A stretch of 64,000 nt of DNA from Rhodospirillaceae bacterium UBA4468. GTDB lineage: Bacteria; Pseudomonadota; Alphaproteobacteria; Rhodospirillales; Casp-alpha2. The notes below the pieces were generated by a model. It worked only from the letters and a program-made list of their open reading frames with translations. It had not been told where the DNA came from and ran no database searches. Below are positions 26,853-36,053 of the stretch, piece by piece (within the stretch, counting starts at the first letter, position 1; the number at the start of each line of letters is the position of its first letter). Both the position numbers and the translations under genes were made by a program. The stretch covers positions 1-64,000 of the forward strand of contig DGOK01000054.1 in the NCBI GenBank assembly GCA_002389385.1. Reading direction: 5' to 3'.

Positions 26853-28124
26853 ATGGACACAAAAGAGCTTAAAAAAATTCTTCGCGACCACGCGATGTTC
26901 ATATCTGGTTCTGATGGCGGTCGAGGTGCGGATATTCGGCTCAAAGATTTGCGCAAGCTCAACCTCGACAATATCAACCTCAAAGAAGCTGTGCTCACAG
27001 GGTGCAATTTCTCTGAAGGCTCATTCATTAATGCTAACCTTAGAGGTGCGGATTTATATGGCTGCACTTTATCTGGTGCCAATCTGACAAATGCAAAGTT
27101 GGACCGTGCCGACATGCGCGGTGCATTACTTGATGGTGCAAACCTCGAGAATGCGTCCATGGTCGAAGTCGATTTGCGGCGAGGACAGATCGCAGAAGTT
27201 GGCTGGAAGCTGAGGGGTGCGAAGCTCTCTACCGAAGAAAAGGAACGGGGAGAAGAATTAAAAGAGAATATCGGCAATACTGATTTATCAAATGCAAAGG
27301 CTCAAAGTGCAGACCTCCAAGCAGCAGACCTTCAGTCCGCAAATTTTGAAAATGCTAATCTTTCCAAGGCGAATTTAACCAGGGCAAAACTTGGCGATGC
27401 CATGTTGAAGGGTGCTAATCTCAGCGAAACCAACCTCAGCGAGGCAAACCTGCAATCCGCTGTGTTAGACGGTGCCAACATGCGCGGTGCCATCTTGAAT
27501 GCCACAAATATGGCCCACGCAAGCGTTGAAAATATTGTGGTGCCTGAATCATTATCTCACCTCGACGAAACAATCCGAAGCCGCATGGTGAAACATCATA
27601 TCTGGATCCGAACCAATGGTGCCGAAGGCAGGCCTGCAGATTTACATAGCGTGGATTTGATCGACATTAATCTCCGTGGTGTCAATCTAAGCGGCATGAA
27701 CATGAAGAACGCCAACCTTCATTCGGTTAATTTCAGCGATACCATCTGCATGTTCACTTTTTTTCAAAATTCCAACCTTAATAACTCGAGCTTCCAGAAT
27801 GCTGACTTGGATGCCACCAATTTTAAAAAATGCGTCTTAAAAAATACTGATTTAAGGCGGGCAAATTTCTGACCCATTGAAGTCCATAGTCCGGAAGGTA
27901 AGAAAACAGGTCAGCTGTGGAGTCCCAGTCTTGCCAGCGCAATCATGACTGACAGTGATATGAGCGATGCGTGTCTTAAACAAGTTAACCTTAAGGGCAC
28001 TGATTTTGGCGGCGTTAACGTCACAGGAACTAAATTCGTTGGATGCGATATGGATGATGGTGTTGCTGAAAAGCTGACGGAGCAAGGAGTTACAGTTGAG
28101 CCTCTTCCAGCCCCTGCGACTTAG
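26853..28124 (+). pseudogene. Pentapeptide-repeat protein interrupted by in-frame TGA
   Basis: A run of pentapeptide repeats of the A(D/N)LxX type (ANLRGADLYGCTLSGANLTN; ANLSKANLTRAKLGDAMLKG) predicts a right-handed quadrilateral beta-helix. After 339 codons, ending LRRANF, TGA occurs at 27870-27872. The same frame then continues for 83 codons (PIEVHSPEGKKTGQLWSP, more repeats such as VNLKGTDFGGVNVTGTKFVG, end at TAG 28124). An Arg codon CGA changed to TGA would account for it. The truncated protein would keep most of its helix. A PilZ gene follows 38 bases later, suggesting a shared transcript. Function unknown. Confidence 0.8.
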
Positions 28125-28162
28125 TGTGTTGTTCTGATCCATAGAACGAGGAACGCGAATAC

Positions 28163-28462
28163 ATGAACACAGATGCCCGCCATTTTAATCGAAAATCCAC
28201 AGAACTTAGTGGCCTCGTATCCAGTCCAACCGATCCTAATATTGATCTCACATGTGAGATCATCGATTTGTCGGCTGGTGGCGCTAAATTAAACATCAGC
28301 AAGGCTGGGACACTCGCTGGCGAAATCGCACTGAAAATCGGCGATCTAGGCCCTTACCGTGCAGACGTCGTCTGGTCACGTCCTCCGCACATGGGTGTAA
28401 AGTTTCGGGTTTCCCCAGAAGTGATGGCATATGTCGTCATGGCCGTGGCGTTATACCGCTAG
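28163..28462 (+). CDS. PilZ domain protein
   Basis: This 99-residue single-domain protein has a PilZ-like fold: RHFNRKSTELSG resembles the RxxxR c-di-GMP-binding start but lacks the second Arg spacing, and IIDLSAGGAKL is close to the D/NxSxxG motif. It ends with the typical MGVKFRVSPEVM. PilZ domains usually sense c-di-GMP and control motility or exopolysaccharide. GAGGAA lies upstream of ATG 28163. Its 3' end overlaps recR (convergent) by 4 bp. It is intact even though the GGDEF gene of this window is broken. Confidence 0.85.
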   Translation: MNTDARHFNRKSTELSGLVSSPTDPNIDLTCEIIDLSAGGAKLNISKAGTLAGEIALKIGDLGPYRADVVWSRPPHMGVKFRVSPEVMAYVVMAVALYR

Positions 28463-29052
28463 ACTGGCCTTCGATCTCGAAGCGCTGCTGATATCGTCCC
28501 ATCGTCCAGATAGTCTAGTTCACCGCCTACCGGCACACCGTGCGCAAGCCCAGAGACTTTCACGCCTTTTTCACGCAATCGGTCGGCAATATAGTGTGCC
28601 GTTGTCTGGCCATCTACTGTGGCACTGGTGGCAAGGATCACTTCTTTCAATGTTCCATCAGCCGCGCGCGCCACTAGGCTTGGAATATTCAATTCATCAG
28701 GGCCGACACCGTCCAGCGCGGATAGTGTTCCACCCAGAACATGATAATGGCCTTTGAAACTTGATGTGCGTTCAAGCGCCCACAAGTCAGCAACATCCTC
28801 GACAACGCAAAGTGTTGTCCTATCGCGTTTTGGACTGTTGCAGATGCCACATGGGTCATGGGTATCAAGATTGCCGCAGATTGAGCACGCGCGCACACGT
28901 TCACCCGCCTCATTAAGGGCTGCAGCCAATGGCTGGAGAAGCCCCTCACGGCGCTTGAGCAGTTGCAAGACTGCGCGTCTTGCTGACCTTGGCCCTAACC
29001 CTGGCAGCTTCGCCAAGAGTTGAACCAGTCGTTCTATTTCACGTTCGGCCAC
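28459..29052 (-). CDS. recR: Recombination mediator RecR
   Basis: RecR works with RecF/RecO in loading RecA at gaps. I set the start at GTG 29052 (AEREIERLVQLLAKLPGLG), preceded by GAGG, giving 197 residues; the upstream extension to 29100 lacks family similarity. Seen are the helix-hairpin-helix (LPGLGPRSARRA), the zinc-binding C4 set CSICGNLDTHDPCGIC, the Toprim domain (LCVVEDVADLWALE), and the C-terminal GLAHGVPVGGELDYLDDGT. It lies 7 bases after ybaB, the usual dnaX-ybaB-recR neighbourhood, although dnaX is here a short distance away. Confidence 0.96.
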   Translation of the reverse strand: MAEREIERLVQLLAKLPGLGPRSARRAVLQLLKRREGLLQPLAAALNEAGERVRACSICGNLDTHDPCGICNSPKRDRTTLCVVEDVADLWALERTSSFKGHYHVLGGTLSALDGVGPDELNIPSLVARAADGTLKEVILATSATVDGQTTAHYIADRLREKGVKVSGLAHGVPVGGELDYLDDGTISAALRDRRPV

Positions 29053-29059
29053 TGGAACC

Positions 29060-29383
29060 TCAGAAAGGCAGTTGCATACCAGGTGGCAAAGATAAGCCAC
29101 CGGTGATTTCCTTCATTTTTTCACGGGACGCTTCATCTGATTTGGCGCGCGCATCATTAATTGCAGCCACGATCAAATCTTCCAAAACTTCTGCGTCTTC
29201 AGGCTTAACAAGAGCCGGGTCGATTAATACTTTTTTTGCTTCGCCTTTGCCGTTCAAGGTTACCTGGCACATACCGCCGCCAGACCTGCCGACGACTTCC
29301 ATCGCAGCAAGCTCTTCCTGCATATTGGCCATCTTTTGTTGAACTTCTTGGGCTTGCTTCATCATTTGACCGAGGTTTTTCAT
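29060..29383 (-). CDS. ybaB: Nucleoid-associated protein YbaB/EbfC family
   Basis: This 107-residue DNA-binding protein starts at ATG 29383 (MKNLGQMMKQAQEVQQKM) with GGAG upstream. It has the family coiled-coil N-terminus and the VTLNGKGEAKKVLIDPALV core, and ends GGLSLPPGMQLPF. It probably acts as a dimer on DNA, with a role near recR in repair or nucleoid structure. Divergent from the exonuclease gene, whose start is 61 bases away. Confidence 0.94.
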   Translation of the reverse strand: MKNLGQMMKQAQEVQQKMANMQEELAAMEVVGRSGGGMCQVTLNGKGEAKKVLIDPALVKPEDAEVLEDLIVAAINDARAKSDEASREKMKEITGGLSLPPGMQLPF

Positions 29384-29444
29384 CGTCGGAAATACTCCAC
29401 TGCTGTACTGGGAATCTATTGCAAAGCCTTGTATAACATTTGGC

Positions 29445-30278
29445 ATGCTGCATCAAAACCTGTTCGTATTCGATATTGAAACTGTACCAGATACAGACGT
29501 CGCGCCAAACCTTACTGGCGAAACGTCACCTGATGTCCAGGTTCGACGCGAAGCCATTGAGCAATATCATCTTGGCGTTACAGATGGGCGAAATAGTTTC
29601 CCACGGCAACCTTTCCATAAAGTCGTAGCTATATCTTTCCTTGAAGCTGAAATTGAACGTGACGGCGGATCAGAGGGCTATATTCTGCGTGATCTCAGAT
29701 CTGGCGGTGAAGCCGGATATGATGAGGCGAAACTGCTGCAAGGTTTTTTCACCTATCTGGATCGCATGAAGCCTCGGCTGGTCAGTTACAACGGACGCAG
29801 CTTTGATCTGCCTGTCTTGAAATACAGGGCCATGGTGCATGGGATTTCATCACCGTGGCTCCACAAATCTGGCGATAAATGGAATAGCTACGGATATCGG
29901 TATGCCACGGATTGGCATTGTGACCTGCTCGAGGTGTTGTCGGATTATGGCGCGTCTGCGCGGGTGAAATTGAACGAAGTCTGCGCAGCGTTTGGCTTCG
30001 CCGGGAAATTTGGTATTGATGGCTCAAACGTCGCCGACTTAATTGATCAAGGCCGCGTCGATGACGTTCGCCATTATTGTGAGACCGATGTGCTCAATAC
30101 TTATCTGGTGTATCTGCGCTGGCAGTTACACTCAGGCACCCTTAATCAAACGGGCTATAACGCGTCTGTTGCAGAGCTCATCACGTTCATTGATGCAGAA
30201 AAAGAAGCCCGGCCTTATCTTGGTGAATTTATGGATGCTTGGGGCGAAGCATCTAACAATAAATTTCTGATCGAATAA
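29445..30278 (+). CDS. Predicted 3'-5' exonuclease, PolB-like
   Basis: This 277-residue protein belongs to the predicted 3'-5' exonuclease related to the DNA polymerase B exonuclease domain. It has the DEDDy layout: Exo I FVFDIETVPD near residue 10, Exo II VSYNGRSFDLPVLKYR near 115, and Exo III VRHYCETDVLNTYLVY near 205 with the Tyr variant. Acidic residues for two metal ions are all present. It is a stand-alone exonuclease; whether it acts on DNA or RNA is not known. Confidence 0.85.
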   Translation: MLHQNLFVFDIETVPDTDVAPNLTGETSPDVQVRREAIEQYHLGVTDGRNSFPRQPFHKVVAISFLEAEIERDGGSEGYILRDLRSGGEAGYDEAKLLQGFFTYLDRMKPRLVSYNGRSFDLPVLKYRAMVHGISSPWLHKSGDKWNSYGYRYATDWHCDLLEVLSDYGASARVKLNEVCAAFGFAGKFGIDGSNVADLIDQGRVDDVRHYCETDVLNTYLVYLRWQLHSGTLNQTGYNASVAELITFIDAEKEARPYLGEFMDAWGEASNNKFLIE

Positions 30279-30836
30279 TTACGCGAAGTAGTTATCCAGA
30301 TCGATATCAACATCGACAAAGTCTTTAATCGTCTGTTGAACATCATCATAGAAACCAACGCTTAGAATACGATCGATAGCATTTGTTCCCAGATCCGAAT
30401 GACACGACATGCGGAGCATAGCTTCATATTTTTTATCCCAAGACTTTTCACCTAAGCAGGCAACAAAAAGACTTGGCTCACGGTAATCCACAATCCACTG
30501 ATATTGGCTTTCAGAATAGCTCGCATGCCGCAGTGGTGCCAATTGGCTAACCCACCTGCCTGTCATATCCGTTGCATTAAAGCTGGCCACGCGTGTTCCC
30601 CAATATCGCTACGTGCCAAAGCCAGGCTCAAGGTCAACATCCAGCAGAATCATACGTGGCAAAATCCGCGGGTCAAAATCCAAAAAGTTGAGATGACCCC
30701 ATACGGGCAGCCCATCATCAGGACGCTTTGCTTCCCAAAAAGCCAATGCCTCACATAAGTCGGCAATGCGCATATGCTTCAAATCAACTCGGTAGAAATC
30801 AGGGGTTTTGCCAAGCTGGCCGTCGTCGGGAGTCAA
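30279..30836 (-). pseudogene. PAS_5-type domain protein with in-frame TAG
   Basis: The frame opens at TTG 30836, overlapping the dnaX stop, and encodes LCEALAFWEAKRPDDGLPVW, then FDPRILPRMILLDVDLEP, typical of the single-domain PAS_5 family. After GFGT it meets TAG (30609-30611). The same frame goes on with RYWGTRVASFNATDMTGRWV, which is the direct continuation of the PAS fold, and ends at 30279. A single substitution from a Gln or Trp codon would explain the stop. The domain is cut in its middle, so neither half should fold. These proteins are common in Rhodospirillales-like genomes, with unknown ligand. Confidence 0.8.
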
Positions 30837-32605
30837 ATATCATCCTCACCAATATCTGTATCCATATCGATTATGGGATCATCGATAATTGGCTCAGATG
30901 GACGTGCGACGTGACGCACTTCCTCGACTTTTGCACCGGGGAAAGTATCCAGCACGGCCCTGACTAAAGGATGATCACCGGCAGCTGTTCGGGCCTGCTT
31001 GGCCGCTTCAGCGCGCAATTCTGATATCGTTGCGCCACCGGCATCACGGGATAACGCAACAGCCCACGGCATCTCAGAATGATCTTCAAGAAATCCTTTG
31101 AGACGCTGCACCATCTCTCGGTCAGCACCGCCGTCAGCACTAAACTCAAGATGGCCTTGATCGAACCTGACGACACGCACCTGGCTTTCAATAAATGAAA
31201 CCAGCATCCCTTCACGTAACTCACTCGCAAGTGCTGCAACAGCTGCAAAATCGGCAAACACATGAGCCTTTGGTTGTTCGCTTACGGCTGGCGCAGGGTC
31301 CATGCGTGGTGCTGGCTCAGCAGATGCAATCACACCGCCCCCTGCATTTGCTTGCGCACCACCGCCACCACCTGTGTTCGGCGGTGTCGATGCCGCTGGA
31401 GCAGAATTATCAACGCTACCTTGAAGCGCTTTAACTGCATCTCCCGGTGTCGGAAGTTCAGCGGCATAGGCCAAGCGAACCAGAACCATTTCGGCAGCAG
31501 CCAATGGCGAAGGTGCTATTTTGACTTCGCCCAAACCCTTTAAAAGAATTTGCCAGGCCCGGGTCAAGATCGGCATCCGGAGAGACGACGCAAGTTCTTT
31601 GCCTTTTGTACGTTCGTTCTCAGGCACTTCTGGTGCGTCCGCGCATTCCGGCAGAATCTTAACCCGAGTGAGCCAATGCACGAGGTCGAGCATGTCTTCA
31701 ACGACCGACGTTGGATCAGCACCATCTTTATATTGAGCTGAGAGTTCATCCAGGGCGCTCGCAATTTCGCCCTTCAGCACTGATTCTAAAAGATCAAACG
31801 TTCGGGTGCGATCAGCCAGGCCGAGCATATCACGGACCCGTTCTTCACCAATCACCCCGTCAGAATAGGCAATCGCCTGATCAAGCAAACTTAATCCGTC
31901 CCGAACAGAGCCATCAGCTGCGCGTGCAATAATGTGGAGGGCGCCATCAGATATCTCGGATCCTTCTTTTTTGCAGATTTCTGCAAAATACGTGACCAGC
32001 GCCTCGGTTGGGACACGGCGCAAATCGAATCGCTGACACCGCGAAAGAACCGTGATTGGCACTTTACGAATTTCAGTCGTCGCAAAAATAAAGATGACGT
32101 GCTCGGGCGGTTCTTCAAGCGTCTTCAAAAGCGCGTTGAAAGCGCTTTTCGAGAGCATATGAACTTCGTCAATGATATAGACTTTGTAGCGCGCCGAGGA
32201 TGGCCGGTACCGCACACCGTCAATTAATTCACGAATATTATCGACGCCCGTATTACTCGCAGCGTCCATCTCCAGGACATCCACATGCCGGTCACCAGCA
32301 ATTGCGACGCAATTATCACAAACACCGCAAGGTTCAGTCGTGGGACCACCCACACTATCCGGACCGATACAATTCAATGCCCGCGCAATAATCCGGGCTG
32401 TTGATGTCTTACCGACACCGCGAACACCAGTCATGACGAACGCATGATGCAACCGGTTTACCGCGAACGCATTGGTCAGCGTCTTGACCATCGCTTCCTG
32501 GCCAATCAAACCTGAAAACGTCGTTGGCCGGTACTTACGAGCCAGCACCTGGTATTCGCCAGCGGCAGACGCTTCGGCGGGTTCAGGGGCAGGACTGTGG
32601 TTCAT
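30833..32605 (-). CDS. dnaX: DNA polymerase III subunits gamma and tau
   Basis: DnaX is the clamp-loader ATPase of the replisome. ATG 32605 (MNHSPAPEPAEASAAGEYQV) was chosen because the longer frame to 32743 covers the SRP RNA. Motifs in the 590-residue protein: Walker A GVRGVGKTSTAR, zinc-binding CGVCDNC, Walker B YIIDEVHML, sensor FIFATTEIRKVP, and SRC (LSRCQRFDLRR). A Pro/Gly/Ala-rich linker (about residues 390-440) leads to the tau-specific C-terminal domain. No frameshift site for a separate gamma form is evident. The PAS_5 gene follows with a 4-bp overlap. Confidence 0.96.
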   Translation of the reverse strand: MNHSPAPEPAEASAAGEYQVLARKYRPTTFSGLIGQEAMVKTLTNAFAVNRLHHAFVMTGVRGVGKTSTARIIARALNCIGPDSVGGPTTEPCGVCDNCVAIAGDRHVDVLEMDAASNTGVDNIRELIDGVRYRPSSARYKVYIIDEVHMLSKSAFNALLKTLEEPPEHVIFIFATTEIRKVPITVLSRCQRFDLRRVPTEALVTYFAEICKKEGSEISDGALHIIARAADGSVRDGLSLLDQAIAYSDGVIGEERVRDMLGLADRTRTFDLLESVLKGEIASALDELSAQYKDGADPTSVVEDMLDLVHWLTRVKILPECADAPEVPENERTKGKELASSLRMPILTRAWQILLKGLGEVKIAPSPLAAAEMVLVRLAYAAELPTPGDAVKALQGSVDNSAPAASTPPNTGGGGGAQANAGGGVIASAEPAPRMDPAPAVSEQPKAHVFADFAAVAALASELREGMLVSFIESQVRVVRFDQGHLEFSADGGADREMVQRLKGFLEDHSEMPWAVALSRDAGGATISELRAEAAKQARTAAGDHPLVRAVLDTFPGAKVEEVRHVARPSEPIIDDPIIDMDTDIGEDDI

Positions 32606-32630
32606 GAAATTCGTCCAGACTGGGATAAAA

Positions 32631-32728
32631 GTGGGAGACCGGACACCGACCCGGGCCGAAACTCGTTGCGGCTGCTTCCTTCCGGACCTGACCGGGTTCG
32701 CGAGAGGCCCGTCCGAGCCGATCTCCCG
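32631..32728 (-). ncRNA. ffs: Signal recognition particle RNA (4.5S type)
   Basis: The minus strand carries the SRP domain IV core: GGTCAGGTCCGGAAGGAAGC (about 32671-32690), including the GGAA tetraloop and symmetric internal loop. The ends pair: CGGGAGATC at the 5' side (near 32728) with GGTCTCCCAC at the 3' side (near 32631). The size of about 98 nt fits the short bacterial SRP RNA. It lies directly upstream of dnaX on the same strand, the usual place in alphaproteobacteria. Exact ends are estimated to within a few bases. Confidence 0.93.
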
Positions 32729-32814
32729 AACGGAATATAACAACCGAACTCGATATCCGAAAGCCCCGAATCACATAGTATGGTGTGTTGCGCAAACATA
32801 CCTGTAAATATCCC

Positions 32815-33333
32815 TTAGCTGAGCGCTTTTATCAAATCTTTGCGATCAGGATGTTGGACCGCGAGGTCGTCAAATGTGCCCATTTCAAGGTCAGCAAAAT
32901 CAAAACCTGGCGACACTGTCGTGCCCATTAAAGCGAATCCGACCGCATCCGGCACCGCGGCATCACGCTTCAACCGCCCACCCATCCACGTGTTGCCGAG
33001 TATTGTATACTGCACGTGGTCACCACCAAAGATGTCCTGACCAAACGTGATGATTTCAGAATTGGTGCTATCTGGATGCAGCAAAAGCATTTCAACAGGG
33101 TCACCAAGATAAAAATGAAACGTCTCATCAGACGGAAGACGATGCATACGCGACAACGTATCAGTGGTCAGCACATAATAAATTGCAGTGCCGGCAGAGC
33201 GTTCACCGTCATATTGATCACCAAGTTCTGGTCCAGGAATGTTGGCCTTTGAGCGCCATGTTTCGCGGTACCATCCCCCTTCCCAAGGCAGTGGAGAGAG
33301 ATCGAGCGCCCGGATCACATCATCAGCATTCAT
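32815..33333 (-). CDS. Cupin (DUF985) family protein
   Basis: This 172-residue cupin_5/DUF985 protein shows family blocks PHPWEGGWYRETW-like (LSPLPWEGGWYRETWRS), AIYYVLTTDTLSRMHRLPSD, ETFHFYLGDPVEMLLL, and GTTVSPGFDFADLEMG. Metal-type His and Glu residues of the cupin barrel are present (MHRL..DETFHFY). The enzymatic role is not established for the family. Complete; about 80 bp from the SRP RNA gene. Confidence 0.88.
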   Translation of the reverse strand: MNADDVIRALDLSPLPWEGGWYRETWRSKANIPGPELGDQYDGERSAGTAIYYVLTTDTLSRMHRLPSDETFHFYLGDPVEMLLLHPDSTNSEIITFGQDIFGGDHVQYTILGNTWMGGRLKRDAAVPDAVGFALMGTTVSPGFDFADLEMGTFDDLAVQHPDRKDLIKALS

Positions 33334-33395
33334 GCGGTGATATCCTTATTAAGCAGATGTTCGCGTTTGTAATTCAGATACCTATAACAAACGCA

Positions 33396-33422
33396 TAAGC
33401 GCCCGCAGAATGCAGGCGCTTA
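33396..33422 (-). terminator. Inverted repeat after the lipoprotein gene
   Basis: TAAGCGCC (33396-33403) pairs with GGCGCTTA (33415-33422). The stem can be extended by four bases with one mismatch, leaving a 3-base loop (GAA). It lies 26 bases downstream of the lipoprotein stop (minus strand) and is followed on that strand by GCGTTTGTTA, a weak T-rich tail. Probably an intrinsic terminator for the minus-strand gene. Confidence 0.5.
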
Positions 33423-33447
33423 GCAGAACCATCAATCAGAAACTTGC

Positions 33448-33990
33448 TTAATTAAGGCCAGCTGTCTCGCGGCGTTCATCGATGACAATCGCACCTGATG
33501 CACCACCGAAAAACACAAATGGCAGAAGCAATGCGTTATCTTCGAATTCAAACGTGCCATCGGTGATCGCGACAACCCTGATCTCCGCACTTTGGCGCGC
33601 AGGAATAGAAACCGCGTTAATGCACGTGTGTTCCGCACGCACACCTTCAACGCCAACTGCTATAACAGCATTGCGTTCAAAGAAGTCTTTGGCACGGAAT
33701 ACCCGAAGGCTGTCATCACGATTACGAATGCGAAGCACATAAGGTCGCCCTTGCTGAAGACGCGTCACCATTGGTGAATACTCACCATCGCGAACACGAA
33801 TTTCAACTTTAGGGACACGTGCCCAATTTATCTTGGCCTCGGCGCGCTGTGATATTTGTTTACACTGGGCAACGCCAAAATCACTGACACCCGAAGGCGC
33901 AGCGCATGCCGCCAGCACCGTTACAGCAAGTGTAACAGCGCTCCAATTCATTACGTGTCTAACCAGCACACGACTCAATTTCATATTCAT
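33448..33990 (-). CDS. Cupredoxin-like lipoprotein
   Basis: ATG 33990 (MNMKLSRVLVRH) follows GGTGGAAAG. The 180-residue protein has a lipoprotein signal with lipobox LAAC (Cys near residue 29), then a beta-rich domain of about 120 residues. Features such as GRPYVLRIRNRDDSLRVFRA and AVSIPARQSAEIRVVAITDG look like the ligand-lacking or divergent cupredoxin (EfeO-type) fold. Classical copper ligands in the C-terminal loop are not evident, so copper binding is doubtful. Role unknown; probably anchored in the periplasm or outer membrane. Confidence 0.75.
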   Translation of the reverse strand: MNMKLSRVLVRHVMNWSAVTLAVTVLAACAAPSGVSDFGVAQCKQISQRAEAKINWARVPKVEIRVRDGEYSPMVTRLQQGRPYVLRIRNRDDSLRVFRAKDFFERNAVIAVGVEGVRAEHTCINAVSIPARQSAEIRVVAITDGTFEFEDNALLLPFVFFGGASGAIVIDERRETAGLN

Positions 33991-34219
33991 ACTTTCCACC
34001 GTTCTCTCCACCTACCGACTGCAAGGAATGCAACGGCACCCAAGGGTGCGGGAACATCAACTGCAACCGTAATGGCCAGGAATGGTTAAAAAACTCTCAA
34101 TTAAGGCATAAGTCCAGCAACTTTCATAAAAGTATATATGGTTAACACCAAGAAAGATAACGAATTATCCTATCCATATTTTTACCTGACGTTGATGCCA
34201 TTGCTGATTTCGGTCTCTT

Positions 34220-35173
34220 ATGCAAAATTGTGCCATGAGCATAAATTTAACGTACACCACGCTTTCCCTTCGCCGAGACAATATGTCCAGACGACCCGCA
34301 GAATGGCTTGCCGAGCGCATGGCTGAAGGCGTTGGCGTCGTCCCTGTGCATGGCGCACTTAATCTTATAAAAAATGACGGTTCATACAGTGCTCAGATAT
34401 TTGAAGGCGCTGCAGCACGCAAAATCCTCGCGAACGGACATCAAGAAGTTCTCCTCGGCACAGATGACCATAAGCCCGTATTCGCTATCGCTGTCGACGA
34501 TACCTATGCAGATCAAATTGTTTCGATGACCGGGGATACTGCAGAATTCGTTGACCTTCGCAGCGTTGGATCATTTTTACCGGCGACGGATGCGCATTTA
34601 CTCGCCCATGCCCGAGGAATGGTTTTCTGGCATTCCAGACACGGGCATTGCGGTGTCTGCGGCGCGCCGACCGTCTCACGCCATAGCGGACACGAGCGTG
34701 TTTGCGTAAATCCAGATTGCGCATCAAGCCACTTCCCGCGTACCGACCCTGCAATCATTGTATTGGTTGTTCGTGACGATGTCCCTGGAGGCGCATGCTT
34801 GTTGGGTCGCTCGGGACGTTGGACGTTTGGCATGTATTCTACGTTGGCCGGTTTCATTGAACCTGGCGAGACAATGGAGCAAGCCGTGACACGTGAAGTC
34901 TTTGAAGAATCCGGTATTGAGACAACGGGCGTCGAATATCTTGCTTCCCAGCCGTGGCCATTTCCATCATCGCTGATGCTCGGTTTTCACGCGAAAGCCA
35001 CATCCTATGACATCACCATCGATAAAGAAGAGCTTGTTGATTGCCAATGGTTCAGTCGAGCAGATGTGCTGGGGATGAAAGAATCGCTTGATGCTGTCGG
35101 CGACGAAATACGACTTCCGCGAAAAGACTCTATATCGCGCTGGCTCATTCAAAAATGGCTGGATGCGGATTAA
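34220..35173 (+). CDS. nudC: NADH/NAD+ pyrophosphatase NudC
   Basis: This 317-residue Nudix hydrolase cleaves NADH and can decap NAD-capped RNA. It shows the zinc ribbon (CGVCGAPTVSRHSGHERVC plus the next NPDC), the Nudix box starting GFIEPGETMEQAV and ending REVFEESGIE, and the NADH-specific SQPWPFPSS after it. The N-terminal domain is divergent, as usual. ATG 34220 and ATG 34235 are both possible starts. Its stop overlaps the end of pheA (convergent) by 4 bp. Confidence 0.94.
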   Translation: MQNCAMSINLTYTTLSLRRDNMSRRPAEWLAERMAEGVGVVPVHGALNLIKNDGSYSAQIFEGAAARKILANGHQEVLLGTDDHKPVFAIAVDDTYADQIVSMTGDTAEFVDLRSVGSFLPATDAHLLAHARGMVFWHSRHGHCGVCGAPTVSRHSGHERVCVNPDCASSHFPRTDPAIIVLVVRDDVPGGACLLGRSGRWTFGMYSTLAGFIEPGETMEQAVTREVFEESGIETTGVEYLASQPWPFPSSLMLGFHAKATSYDITIDKEELVDCQWFSRADVLGMKESLDAVGDEIRLPRKDSISRWLIQKWLDAD

Positions 35174-36021
35174 GTGTACGTCGATTTGCGGGATGCGTTC
35201 GCCGGATACACCCCAAGTACCGTCACTTCGTGCGAGAAAAATGCCAGTTCCTCAAGGGCGAGCTTAAGCCCAATATCGTCAGGATGACCTTCAACTTCGG
35301 CGTAAAACTGCGCTACGACAAAGCCTTCGCTCACATAGCTTTCAAGTTTCGTCATATTGACGCCGTTCGTCGCAAACCCGCCCATCGCTTTATAAAGCGC
35401 TGCAGGAATGTTGCGCACGCGAAACACGAAACTGGTCATCATATCTGGCGTTCCAGCTGGATATGATTTCCCTTCACGCGCTAAAATAACAAACCGTGTT
35501 GTGTTGTGCTCCGCATCCTCAATATCTGACTTCAAGATATTCAGACCATAAACTTCGGCTGCCAGACGCGTCGAAATAGAGGCTTTGGTCGGATCTGCCC
35601 ATTTCGCGATATCAGCAGCGGCTGCCGCTGTATCCGCATGAACTACAGCTTTAACACCGAGTTCAGCAATCAAGCCACGGCATTGATTGAGGGCATGAAC
35701 ATGGCTGTGCACTTCCGTAATATCTTCGATTTTTGTGCCTGGAAGCGCCAAAAGCTGATGATTGATGCGCTCAAATTGCTCGCCAATAATTTGTAAGCCA
35801 CTATCGGGTAAAAGATGGTGAATATCTGCAACACGGCCTGCGACCGTATTATCAATCGGAATCATCGCCAACAAAGCCCGACCTGACTGCACAGCATCAA
35901 AGGCATCCGCAAACGTATCGCATGGCAGACTTATCATCTCAGGATACACGGTGCGGCACGCAATATCAGAATTGGCCCCAACGGCACCTTGGAATGCGAT
36001 CAATTTGTCCGGTGATGTCAT
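35170..36021 (-). CDS. pheA: Prephenate dehydratase
   Basis: PheA converts prephenate to phenylpyruvate in phenylalanine synthesis. The 283-residue monofunctional enzyme has the PDT domain (FQGAVGANSDIACRTVYPE; PIDNTVAGRVADIHHLL; the catalytic TRF appears as NTTRFVIL). An ACT domain from about residue 195 (TSFVFRVRNIPAALYKAMG, then TKLESY) carries the GAL/ESRP-like effector site for phenylalanine feedback. No chorismate mutase domain is fused. It is 32 bases downstream of kdsB, in one unit. Confidence 0.95.
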   Translation of the reverse strand: MTSPDKLIAFQGAVGANSDIACRTVYPEMISLPCDTFADAFDAVQSGRALLAMIPIDNTVAGRVADIHHLLPDSGLQIIGEQFERINHQLLALPGTKIEDITEVHSHVHALNQCRGLIAELGVKAVVHADTAAAAADIAKWADPTKASISTRLAAEVYGLNILKSDIEDAEHNTTRFVILAREGKSYPAGTPDMMTSFVFRVRNIPAALYKAMGGFATNGVNMTKLESYVSEGFVVAQFYAEVEGHPDDIGLKLALEELAFFSHEVTVLGVYPANASRKSTYT

Positions 36022-36053
36022 GTATCTAAATCCAATTTCGTATTCAGGCTCAA

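Noticed and set aside
195..30836. Stop-codon reassignment or programmed readthrough explaining the in-frame stops
   Set aside because: All three stop codons are involved and all three also serve as genuine ends (for example TGA for dnaX and accD, TAG for PilZ, TAA for rpmH). The bases after the stops share no context.
30833..32605. Programmed -1 frameshift in dnaX giving gamma
   Set aside because: I found no slippery A-tract with a following hairpin in the expected central region.
32606..32743. N-terminal extension of dnaX by 46 codons
   Set aside because: It coincides with the SRP RNA (32631-32728), whose conserved core is unmistakable; dnaX similarity starts after ATG 32605.
34138..34326. 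Plus-strand frame upstream of and overlapping nudC
   Set aside because: Out of frame with the clearly homologous nudC reading frame and without any recognisable feature.
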